Assembly (NCBI RefSeq): GCF_024294905.1
Contig: NZ_JANCOC010000015.1
Location: forward strand, 21,838 to 60,293
From: Rothia gullae
GTDB lineage: Bacteria > Actinomycetota > Actinomycetes > Actinomycetales > Micrococcaceae
DNA length: 38,456 nucleotides
Direction: 5' to 3'
A program made the position numbers and the translations under genes. Position 1 is the stretch's first letter. Each line of letters opens with the position of its first letter. The notes beneath the pieces were generated by a model. It saw only the letters and a program-made list of their open reading frames with translations, was not told the origin of the DNA and did no database searches. This document shows, one piece after another, positions 23,297 through 31,070 of the stretch.

Positions 23297-24589
23297 TTAG
23301 TCTTCGTTGATGAGGTCGCGGACCACAATGGTCTGGTCACGATCCGGGCCCACACCAATCGCGGAGATACGGCAGCCAGAAATCTCTTCCAGCTTCAGCA
23401 CGTACTTGCGGGCGTTCTCGGGCAGCTCATCCAGACTCTTCGCATCCGAAATGTTCTCGGTCCAGCCGTCGTAGTACTCAAAAATCGGCTTAGCGTGGTG
23501 GAACTCAGTCTGAGTCATCGGCATCTCATCGTGGCGCACACCGTCAACGTCGTAAGCCACGCAGACCGGGATCTTATCCAGGCCGGTCAGCACGTCCAGC
23601 TTGGTGATGAACAGGTCGGTGAAGCCGTTGATGCGCACTGCCTGACGCGCCAGCACGGCGTCGTACCAGCCGCAACGACGCGGGCGGCCGGTGTTCACGC
23701 CGAACTCGCCGCCGGTGGTGCGCAGGAACTCGCCCATCTCATCGAACAGCTCGGTCGGGAAGGGGCCAGCACCCACGCGGGTGGTGTACGCCTTCTGAAT
23801 ACCAATCACGCGAGAAATGCGGGTCGGGCCCACACCCGAACCGACGCACGCGCCGCCGGAGGTCGGGTTGGAGGAGGTCACGAACGGATAGGTGCCGTGG
23901 TCAACGTCCAGGAAGGTTGCCTGGCCGCCCTCCATCAGCAGGGTCTTACCCTCGTCCAGTGCCTTGTTCAGCAGCTGGGTGGTGTCCACAATCATCGGCT
24001 TCAGACGCTCAGCGTAAGACATGAAGTACTCGACAATCTCGTCCACCTCAACGTGGCGGCGGTTGTAGACCTTCACCAGCAGTTCGTTCTTCTGGCGCAG
24101 GGCGCCTTCAACCTTCTGACGCAGGATCGACTCGTCCAGGATGTCCTGAACACGGATGCCAAGGCGGCCAACCTTATCCATGTAGGCGGGGCCGATACCG
24201 CGACCGGTGGTGCCGATAGCGCGCTTGCCAAGGAAACGCTCGGTCACCTTGTCCATGGTCTGGTGGTAGGGTGCGACCAGGTGGGCGTTAGCTGAAATCT
24301 TCAGGCGGGAGGTGTCAGCGCCGCGGGCCTCAAGGCCCTCAATCTCAGCGAAAAGAGCCTCGGGGTTAACAACCACGCCGTTACCAATCACGGGGATGGC
24401 GTTCTCGCTCAGAATACCCGCGGGCAGTAGCTTCAGCTCAAACTTCTGGCCGTTCACCACCACGGTGTGACCGGCGTTGTTACCGCCGTTGGGCTTGACC
24501 ACGTAGTCTACGCGGGGGCCGAGCAGGTCGGTTGCCTTACCCTTACCCTCATCGCCCCACTGGGCGCCCACAATCACGACAGCTGACAT
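23297..24589 (-). CDS. purA: Adenylosuccinate synthetase
   Basis: A 430-residue enzyme joining IMP and aspartate with GTP hydrolysis, the first step from IMP to AMP. The start carries the P-loop-like [11 protein letters not shown] (residues 8-18) with the catalytic Asp, followed by [26 protein letters not shown] (IMP site) and [29 protein letters not shown] are intact, and the C-terminus contains [11 protein letters not shown]. Length is normal. It is a single housekeeping gene between two terminators. Confidence 0.98.
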   Translation of the reverse strand: MSAVVIVGAQWGDEGKGKATDLLGPRVDYVVKPNGGNNAGHTVVVNGQKFELKLLPAGILSENAIPVIGNGVVVNPEALFAEIEGLEARGADTSRLKISANAHLVAPYHQTMDKVTERFLGKRAIGTTGRGIGPAYMDKVGRLGIRVQDILDESILRQKVEGALRQKNELLVKVYNRRHVEVDEIVEYFMSYAERLKPMIVDTTQLLNKALDEGKTLLMEGGQATFLDVDHGTYPFVTSSNPTSGGACVGSGVGPTRISRVIGIQKAYTTRVGAGPFPTELFDEMGEFLRTTGGEFGVNTGRPRRCGWYDAVLARQAVRINGFTDLFITKLDVLTGLDKIPVCVAYDVDGVRHDEMPMTQTEFHHAKPIFEYYDGWTENISDAKSLDELPENARKYVLKLEEISGCRISAIGVGPDRDQTIVVRDLINED

Positions 24590-24767
24590 TTTTGTGCTCC
24601 TTGAAAGCCTTGAAGATACGCACCGGATTTCACGGCGCGGCGGCGACCTACCGCCTCATGATCCGGGTAGGCACACCTCTTCTAATGATACCGTGCCCAC
24701 CCCTTTAAGTCCCGTGTTACGGGGCGGTAGGCGTGCCAGATACGGTGCCGGTGAGTCTCCCCAGGCA

Positions 24768-24808
24768 CGGTAGCGCCCCCATCCGATATTCGGACGGGGG
24801 CGCTACCG
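24768..24808 (-). terminator. Intrinsic terminator of the DUF4870 gene
   Basis: CGGTAGCGCCCCC at 24768-24780 is perfectly complementary to 24796-24808, with an inner CCGA/TCGG stem. It follows the DUF4870 gene on the minus strand. Confidence 0.8.
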
Positions 24809-24824
24809 GTATGAGCCGTGAAGA

Positions 24825-25289
24825 CTACTTGATGATCTCGATGAAAGTCATCGGGTAGGCGTACTGCTCACCGCGGTTTGCGGCCATAGCAGCCAGGCTG
24901 TGGAAGATAACCATCAGGATAGCCACAACCATCGGGACAACCCACAGGATAATGCCCAGAATGCCGAAGGTCACCACTATCAGCAGCCAGGAAGCCATGC
25001 TGACGAGCCACAGGGAAAAGTTGAAGTTGAAGGCGCGGCGGGATGCTTCCTTAGTGAAACCGTAACCGGGCTTGTCCTTGTAGATGAACCATATGACCAG
25101 CGGCGCGAGAATACTTGCGGATGCGAAGGACAGCAGAGACAGAACTGCAGAAGCCAGGTGCGCGAGCATCGCCATGTTCTGGTCATCCTTGGAGGAGACT
25201 ACGTAACCGTTAGACGGCTGACCCGGCGCCTGCGAGTAGGAGGGTGCATGCTGGGAGTACTGGTTGTACTGTTCAGGGTTCTGGGACAT
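24825..25289 (-). CDS. DUF4870 (Tic20-like) small membrane protein
   Basis: A 154-residue protein with a 35-residue Gln/Ser/Tyr-rich cytoplasmic tail (repeats of SQ, QY and PG). The DUF4870 domain follows: MAMLAHLASAVLSLL, ASILAPLVIWFIYKDKPGYGFTKEASRRAFNFN, and two more hydrophobic segments, making about three to four helices. The family has no established function. The Gln-rich tail resembles disordered tails on many actinobacterial membrane proteins. The ATG is preceded by AAGGAAAAGAAGGATG-like purine-rich sequence. Confidence 0.8.
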   Translation of the reverse strand: MSQNPEQYNQYSQHAPSYSQAPGQPSNGYVVSSKDDQNMAMLAHLASAVLSLLSFASASILAPLVIWFIYKDKPGYGFTKEASRRAFNFNFSLWLVSMASWLLIVVTFGILGIILWVVPMVVAILMVIFHSLAAMAANRGEQYAYPMTFIEIIK

Positions 25290-25499
25290 CCTTCTTTTCC
25301 TTAATCTATCGATGAGTGGATACAGCTAATCATTGAGGTGCGGCGGCAGGCTAACTCGCCGTTCTCGGAGGGTGCCCGCCTCGCTCTGCTTGGTCGCAAC
25401 GCTCGTGATGGTTTCACCCTATCAAGGCAAGGTAAATGGAATATTAACCCTCGCCGGACAACAGACGAAGAAACCCGAAGATGACACAAAAAAGACGCT

Positions 25500-25539
25500 C
25501 CTGCCCCTCCACGCGGTGTTATGTGCGTGGAGGGGCAGG
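25500..25539 (-). terminator. Strong hairpin terminator
   Basis: CCTGCCCCTCCACGC at 25500-25514 pairs exactly with 25525-25539 around a 10-nt loop, and is followed by GTCTTTTTTGTG on the minus strand. It ends the transcript of the small membrane-protein gene at 25567. Confidence 0.9.
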
Positions 25540-25566
25540 TCGTTATACAGTGTGGGTTGGCCGAGG

Positions 25567-25965
25567 TTAGTCCTGTTTCTCTACACCGGGTGAGCCAGGA
25601 TGCGCGGCGGGCTTATGTAGTGCGGCAGCCTTGCGCTGTGCTGCGGCCTCGCATAGCTTTGCGTGTTCTTGCTTTTTCAGAAACTCGTACACCGAGAAAG
25701 AATCCTCTTCTTCTTTCGTGAAGCCGTTGACGCCCGTGTAGCCTTCCGGCAGGCGGTTGTACACGAGGCAGTACCAGAACTCGGTGGGCGGGGTCTGCCC
25801 CTCCTCGATGAGTTCATTTATCTGATTCCGGCGTTTGAAGAGGCGAACAATGCCCATGATCCACAGAACCGGCACCACAAAGATTGACCCCACACCGATC
25901 ATTACGAAAATGAACGAGACAATATAGCCGTATTCGGGTTCTACGATGCTGGTAAGAGGCACCAA
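25567..25965 (-). CDS. Small membrane protein (possibly the 3' half of a frameshifted gene)
   Basis: The frame encodes about 131 residues: one long hydrophobic stretch or hairpin (YIVSFIFVMIGVGSIFVVPVLW), a basic juxtamembrane KRRNQ, then a hydrophilic tail with NGFTKEEEDSFSVYEFLKKQEHAK and a Lys/Ala-rich end. I know no family. The only starts are TTG or GTG codons at 25965-25960 inside the end of the previous ORF, with no Shine-Dalgarno. It therefore depends either on translational coupling or on being the continuation of the acidic ORF through a -1 frameshift or an indel near 25965-25975. A strong terminator follows. Confidence 0.5.
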   Translation of the reverse strand: MVPLTSIVEPEYGYIVSFIFVMIGVGSIFVVPVLWIMGIVRLFKRRNQINELIEEGQTPPTEFWYCLVYNRLPEGYTGVNGFTKEEEDSFSVYEFLKKQEHAKLCEAAAQRKAAALHKPAAHPGSPGVEKQD

Positions 25966-26339
25966 TACGAAGGGATGTGGTTCGCATCGTCGTCCTTACG
26001 AGATTCGTGAGTGTCTTCCGGGGTATCTTCTAATGCGTCTTCCGGCTCTTCGATGTCGTCGGTGTCATTGTCGTCGGTGTCATGAGGGTCTTTCCGTGCG
26101 GAGTCGTAGCGCTTGGGGACACCCGGGTAAACGTATTCATAATCGGGGTCGGGGTGCTCTAGATCTTCGTACTCTTCCTCTTCGGAGTCTTCGTGCAGCT
26201 CAGCGTCTTCATTTTTCTGCGTCTGCTCGCCCATGAGTAGCGTCATGTATTCCGGGACGGACTGGTCGGTGTCCCAGAGGGGCTGGTACGCCTCGTCCTT
26301 CTTTGCAGTTTCCTTCTTTTCAGTGGGGAGGTCTGCCAT
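25941..26339 (-). CDS. Acidic hypothetical protein (possibly the 5' half of a frameshifted gene)
   Basis: A 132-residue, extremely acidic and probably disordered protein: Asp/Glu runs such as EDSEEEEYEDLEHPDPDYEY and DTDDNDTDDIEEPEDALEDTPED. The ATG follows AGGAGACAACC, a good ribosome site. It ends in the hydrophobic-looking PSYWCLLPAS, which overlaps the start of the membrane ORF in the -1 frame by 25 nt. Joined, the two would make one protein of about 255 residues with an acidic cytoplasmic region before a membrane anchor. Confidence 0.55.
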   Translation of the reverse strand: MADLPTEKKETAKKDEAYQPLWDTDQSVPEYMTLLMGEQTQKNEDAELHEDSEEEEYEDLEHPDPDYEYVYPGVPKRYDSARKDPHDTDDNDTDDIEEPEDALEDTPEDTHESRKDDDANHIPSYWCLLPAS

Positions 26340-26433
26340 GGTTGTCTCCTTCGCTTACCAGACATACTCCTAGTGGCACCACCGTACCAGCGTGCGCTGG
26401 GCAGTCCCTTGAAACCTGCCTGATAAAAGCTGA

Positions 26434-26483
26434 GAAAAAGCCCCCGACAAGCGCCAACACGCACGTGTTAACACTGCCGGGGG
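26434..26483 (-). terminator. Terminator on minus strand without an obvious gene
   Basis: CCCCCG (26441-26446) pairs with CGGGGG (26478-26483), and an inner AACACG-2-CGTGTT stem lies between them. On the minus strand the stem is followed by CTTTTTC, a typical intrinsic terminator. No clear protein gene lies just upstream on that strand. Confidence 0.75.
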
Positions 26484-26682
26484 TTCAGTACTACTGGGAG
26501 CTGGGGTATGCAGGGGAATCTTTTATGATGCGCCGCCCATGTTTGCGTTCGGCGGCGCGGGCGCGGGAGCAGATGCCCCGACAGAGCGGGCACCGCAGAA
26601 TTGGATGCAAATGAAAAATGTAAAAAGAAAAGGGTCGAATATATCCACAATTTGATACTTTTAGGAACAATAAACGCTTCAC
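26484..26682 (-). ncRNA. Possible small RNA or 63-residue ORF ending at the terminator
   Basis: The terminator at 26441-26483 implies a minus-strand transcript starting between it and the subtilase gene. A GTG-initiated frame of 63 codons (26491-26682, containing CPLCRGIC with two closely spaced cysteine pairs) ends 8 nt before the stem, but it has no Shine-Dalgarno. Alternatively TTGTTC and GATATA-like boxes near 26640-26670 could start a non-coding RNA of roughly 170-200 nt. I cannot choose between these. Confidence 0.25.
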
Positions 26683-26799
26683 AAGCTATTTTGAGGTGTA
26701 TTCTAGTTCACATCTAGTGTGTTTAATTTCACCTGGAACCCACCAGAACAACACCACAAGCCTCCCAGAAACACCCCGGGAGCCAAGCAAAGGAGCACC

Positions 26800-29700
26800 G
26801 TGACGCACACCGCTTCCCCAAACCCCCGCGGCCAGTCGCACCAACGCCGAATCGGCAGCGGGCTACTCACCCTCAGCATGGCACTGAGCCCCCTCGCAGC
26901 CCTGGGCACCACCGCCCACGCCGCGGAAGACCCCGACGCCGTCAAGCAAGTAATCAGCGAAAGCATGAAGAACGCCAGCGGCACCGTCACCGCGTTCGTC
27001 CGTTTCAAAGGTAAGGGCGCCTTTGAACAGACCCAGCCCGCAGGCGTACGCGCTGGCGCGCAGGCACCCATCAACACCAGCTCACAGGTGCAGGCAATCG
27101 CCTCCCAGGTGCAGAGCCAGGCACAGCAGGTCAGTAGCCAGTCCGGCGCGCAGGTCCTCTACACCACCCATAACGCAGTACGCGGCGTGGCAGTGCGCGG
27201 TGACGCAGAGTCCATCAAGGCACTCGCCAACCGATCCGACGTAGAGAAGATCTCTCCCATCCTGCCCAAGTACCGCCAGAACGCGGGTGCCGCTATCGAC
27301 GCAGGCTCCCTCGCCACCTGGACCGGCACCACCAACCCCGCCGGCGCGGGCGGATACACCGGCAAGGGCGTGAAAATCGCCGTCATCGACTCCGGCATCG
27401 ACTACACCCACACCGACTTCGGCGGTAGCGGCAAGCTCGAAGACTACGAAAAGGCATCCAAGCTCACCGAGCTACCCTCCGCAGACTCCGGGCTCATCAA
27501 CCGCACCAAGGTTGCTGGCGGCTACGACCTCGTTGGTGACGCCTACGACGGCACCAACACCGCAACCCCTGACGGCAACCCACTCGACTGCACCACCGGC
27601 GGCCACGGCACCCACGTGGCGGGCACCGCGGCAGGCTACGGTGTGAACTCCGACGGCAGCACCTTCACCGGCGACTACAGCAAGCTCACCGCAGAGCAGC
27701 TCAAGACCATGAAGATCGGCCCCGGCGTCGCCCCCGACGCTGAAATCTACGCCTTCCGCGTCTTCGGCTGCAGCGGCAGCACCAACGTCGTTATCGAGGC
27801 ACTCGACCGTGCCCTCGACCCCAACGGTGACGGCGACTTCTCCGACCGCGTGAACATAGTCAACATGTCCCTCGGCGGCGAATTCTCCCCGCAGGACGAC
27901 CCCGAAGCCTACGCCGTTGACGCGCTCACCCGCGCCGGCGTGCTCTCCGTGATCTCCGCGGGTAACGCCAACGACTACAGCCTGCGCGGCGACACCTACT
28001 CCAACTCCGGTCACCCCGCCACCGCAGCCAGCGCAATCACCGTAGCTAACGCCTACGGCTCCACCCGCGCCGTCGATGCGGCAGAACTGACCGACCCCGC
28101 CACCGGCACCACCCGCAAGGTACGCGGCGACTACAGCGTCTCCTACCCCTGGGCGCAGGCGGGCACCAAGGAGTTCACCGGTGAACTCACCGCAATCTCC
28201 GAGAACAACCGCTACGCCTGCAACGCCCTCAGCACCGACGAAGCGGCAGCTGTAAAGGGCAAGTGGGTACTCATCGACTGGGCTAAAGATGACGGTGACC
28301 TCGCATGCGGCTCCAAGGTGCGCTTCGACAACCTGGAGGCGGCAGGCGCCAAGGGCGTGCTGCTTGCAGGCAACGACGAAGAACCCGGCCTGGGTATTGC
28401 CGGTAACGATACCCTGCCCGGCTTCCGCCTGGCAGCATCCGCCGCTAAGGACCTGCGTGCACAGATCACCGCAGCAGAAGCGGCAGGTAAGCCCCTGACC
28501 GTGCGTCTCGGCAACGAGCTGAAGTCCTCCCTGCGCGTGGACACCGATAAGCTGGATCAGCTGAACCCTATGAGTGCCCGCGGCTTCCACGGCAGCTACG
28601 GCTACACCAAGCCCGACATTGCGGCACCCGGCTCGTACATCACCTCCGCGGCGGTGGGGACCGGTAACAACTCCGTGACCTTCAGCGGCACCTCCATGGC
28701 GGCACCCTACGTGACCGGCTCCGCCGCCCTGGTCATGCAGAGCCACCCGACCTACGCCCCCGCACAGGTCAAGTCCGCCCTCATGAACACCGCAACCCAC
28801 GATGTGCGCACCGAATCCGGTGCCGCATACGCGGTGGACCGTGTGGGCGCCGGACGAGTCGACACCCTCGCTGCCGTGCAGTCGAAGTCCCTCGTATACA
28901 ACGCTGACAAGAGTGGAACCGTGTCCCTGAGCTTCGGTGTGCTCGAGTACGCACCGGATGCTGGCGTTCAGACCCTCACCCGCGAGGTGACGGTCGAGAA
29001 CACCGACTCCGTGGCGCACACCTACGCCCTGTCCTACGCTGAAAGCACTAATATTCCCGGCGTGGAATACTCCTTCCCCTCCGCGGTCACCCTCGCACCC
29101 GGTGAAACTAAGAAGTTCGAAGTCACCGTGCGCATCGACCCGTCCAAGCTGGAGAAGACCCGCGACGCGGCAATGGACACCACCCAGAACGCAACTGACT
29201 ACTACACCGGCAACGAAACCGTTCCCGCACAGTACCGTCAGTACATTGCCAGCGCATCCGGCCGACTCGTCCTCACCGAAGACGGCACCAAGGCACTGCG
29301 CCTGCCCGTTCACGTGGCACCCAAGCCCGTGAGCACCATGCACGCTACCGAAGACACCGTCGCCTTCACTCAGAAGCCCTCCAGCGAGGAGGCTCAGAAG
29401 GCAGACACCGGCTGGACCAAGTCCCAGATCTCGCTGCGCGGCACCGAGGTCAACCAGGGCGGCTACCGCTCCCTGCTTGGTGCTTTCGAGTACGGTGCGA
29501 GCGTGGACCGTGTGGCTCCCACCTCCCTGTCTCTGAACAGCAACGTTAAGGCAAACCTGCAGTACGTCGGTGCTTCCTCGGATGCGCCCGCGCTGAAGGC
29601 AGCCGGCGGCAACGCTGATGACGGTACCCTGCGCTTCGGTATCTCCACCTGGGCGAACTGGGATGTTGTCTCCTACGAGAACACCTTCACCGTAGAAATC

Positions 29701-30825
29701 GACACTGACGGCAACAACCGCGCCGACTACAAGCTGGTCACCGACCGTGCTAAGGGCCTGGACTACCCGCTGGTTCGCCTCTACGGCTACAAGAACGGCA
29801 ACCTCGTTGAACTCGGCTACTACCCGCTCAACGGCGCCTGGGGTGATGTGGACACCAACATGATGGACACCAACACCCTCATCATGAGTGCATCCCTCAA
29901 GGACCTGGGCCTGACCAGCGCAAACAACCCGGACATCCAGTACCGAGTCAGCGCAACCACCCAGTACGAGTGGGGTAACGTCAGCGAAACCGGCTGGATT
30001 AAGTACCGCCCCTTCAGCCCCAAGCTGTGGTTCAGCGGCGACTCCTCCGCCGTGGCTGGCCTCCACCCGGATGCCCCCACCACCACCCTGACGGCGCACC
30101 GCTCCGCTGACGCAATCCCCGCTCTCGGCGAATCCGGTACCCCCGCCAAGGCGCTGCTGCTGCACCTGCACAACGGCACCGGCGACCTCTCCGGCACTAA
30201 CGGCGCCAAGGGCAACCGCGCCGAGGTGCTGAACATCAAGGAGCAGCAGACCGAGTACATCACTCCGTCCCGCTTCACCGATGTGAAGAGCGGCGACCAG
30301 TTCTACACCGAGATCTCTTGGTTGGCTCAGCGCGGCATCACCACCGGCTACCCGGACGGCACCTACCGCCCGCTGGAGTCCGTGGAACGTGGCGCAATGG
30401 CGGCGTTCTTCTACCGCATGCAGGGTTCCCCGCAGTTCACTGCCCCCTCCACTCCGAGCTTCAAGGACGTGCCCACCACGCACCCCTTCTACAAGGAGAT
30501 TGAGTGGATGAAGGCTCAGAGCATCACCACCGGCTACTCGGACGGCACGTTCCGCCCCTCCGCACCGGTGAACCGTGACGCCATGGCTGCGTTCTTCTAC
30601 CGTGCAGCAGGTTCCCCGCACGTGGCTCTGCCCGCGACCAGCCACTTCAGCGATGTTTCCACCGATAACCAGTTCTACCGTGAAATCACGTGGCTGGCCT
30701 CAAAGGGCATCAGCACCGGCTGGCCGGACGGCACCTACCGCCCGGTGACCCCCATTGCCCGCGACGCAATGGCGGCGTTCATCTACCGCTACACCGAGAA
30801 GGTTGCTAACCAGGCCGGCCGTTAG
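26800..30825 (+). CDS. Secreted subtilisin-like protease with three SLH domains, copy 1
   Basis: A protein of 1341 residues. The GTG at 26800 follows AAAGGAGCACC; an upstream in-frame ATG at 26719 lacks a ribosome site. A signal peptide ends at TTAHA. An I9-like propeptide region follows (TVTAFVRFKGKGAFEQ to VEKISPILPKY). The S8 catalytic domain has Asp197 (VIDSGIDYTHTDF), His269 (GGHGTHVAGT), the oxyanion Asn389 and Ser632 (FSGTSMAAP), with a PA-like insert at about 440-570. Next come Fn3-like and other beta-rich segments with Asp/Asn-rich loops, and three SLH repeats from about 1157 to the end (each FxDV...ITTGYPDGTYRP...R.AMAAFFYR). It should be exported and held on the cell wall by the SLH repeats, degrading host or biofilm proteins. 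There is no LPXTG motif. Confidence 0.92.
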   Translation: MTHTASPNPRGQSHQRRIGSGLLTLSMALSPLAALGTTAHAAEDPDAVKQVISESMKNASGTVTAFVRFKGKGAFEQTQPAGVRAGAQAPINTSSQVQAIASQVQSQAQQVSSQSGAQVLYTTHNAVRGVAVRGDAESIKALANRSDVEKISPILPKYRQNAGAAIDAGSLATWTGTTNPAGAGGYTGKGVKIAVIDSGIDYTHTDFGGSGKLEDYEKASKLTELPSADSGLINRTKVAGGYDLVGDAYDGTNTATPDGNPLDCTTGGHGTHVAGTAAGYGVNSDGSTFTGDYSKLTAEQLKTMKIGPGVAPDAEIYAFRVFGCSGSTNVVIEALDRALDPNGDGDFSDRVNIVNMSLGGEFSPQDDPEAYAVDALTRAGVLSVISAGNANDYSLRGDTYSNSGHPATAASAITVANAYGSTRAVDAAELTDPATGTTRKVRGDYSVSYPWAQAGTKEFTGELTAISENNRYACNALSTDEAAAVKGKWVLIDWAKDDGDLACGSKVRFDNLEAAGAKGVLLAGNDEEPGLGIAGNDTLPGFRLAASAAKDLRAQITAAEAAGKPLTVRLGNELKSSLRVDTDKLDQLNPMSARGFHGSYGYTKPDIAAPGSYITSAAVGTGNNSVTFSGTSMAAPYVTGSAALVMQSHPTYAPAQVKSALMNTATHDVRTESGAAYAVDRVGAGRVDTLAAVQSKSLVYNADKSGTVSLSFGVLEYAPDAGVQTLTREVTVENTDSVAHTYALSYAESTNIPGVEYSFPSAVTLAPGETKKFEVTVRIDPSKLEKTRDAAMDTTQNATDYYTGNETVPAQYRQYIASASGRLVLTEDGTKALRLPVHVAPKPVSTMHATEDTVAFTQKPSSEEAQKADTGWTKSQISLRGTEVNQGGYRSLLGAFEYGASVDRVAPTSLSLNSNVKANLQYVGASSDAPALKAAGGNADDGTLRFGISTWANWDVVSYENTFTVEIDTDGNNRADYKLVTDRAKGLDYPLVRLYGYKNGNLVELGYYPLNGAWGDVDTNMMDTNTLIMSASLKDLGLTSANNPDIQYRVSATTQYEWGNVSETGWIKYRPFSPKLWFSGDSSAVAGLHPDAPTTTLTAHRSADAIPALGESGTPAKALLLHLHNGTGDLSGTNGAKGNRAEVLNIKEQQTEYITPSRFTDVKSGDQFYTEISWLAQRGITTGYPDGTYRPLESVERGAMAAFFYRMQGSPQFTAPSTPSFKDVPTTHPFYKEIEWMKAQSITTGYSDGTFRPSAPVNRDAMAAFFYRAAGSPHVALPATSHFSDVSTDNQFYREITWLASKGISTGWPDGTYRPVTPIARDAMAAFIYRYTEKVANQAGR

Positions 30826-30857
30826 ACGGTACCTAACTGGTAGCGAACAGTTCGGAT

Positions 30858-30889
30858 CCTCTCCCACCTCCTGCATGGGGTGGGAGGGG
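30858..30889 (+). terminator. Hairpin after subtilase copy 1
   Basis: CCTCTCCCACC (30858-30868) pairs with GGTGGGAGGGG (30879-30889) with one G-T pair. No clear T-run follows, so it may end transcription only partly. Confidence 0.5.
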
Positions 30890-30944
30890 TGCCCAGAACC
30901 GGCAGGGTCCGGGGCCTGAAAATCTCGGAACCTCTCAAGTTTTG

Positions 30945-30997
30945 GTGGCGGTTTCACCGGCGGACACACTCACTCGTCGTCTGCCGGTGGAGCCGCC
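30945..30997 (+). promoter_or_regulatory. Long imperfect hairpin upstream of subtilase copy 2
   Basis: GGCGG...CACCGGC and GCCGGTG...CCGCC pair around a loop of about 20 nt, with a 3-nt internal bulge on each side. It lies about 75 bp before the second protease start and may be a second terminator or part of the leader. Confidence 0.4.
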
Positions 30998-31070
30998 TCC
31001 GCACATCACCGATATACAACCACAGTGCACACAGCATTACCGAAAAATAGAAAATCCGAAGGAGGATTCC

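Noticed and set aside
26719..26799. Earlier ATG for subtilase copy 1
   Set aside because: It has no Shine-Dalgarno and would place 27 polar residues before the signal peptide; the GTG at 26800 follows AAAGGAG.
27472..30645. A 1057-codon open frame antisense to subtilase copy 1
   Set aside because: It mirrors a highly expressed GC-rich gene whose third-position bias removes stops from the antisense frame. Its Gly/Val/His-rich protein has no domain or ribosome site, while the sense strand has a full catalytic triad.
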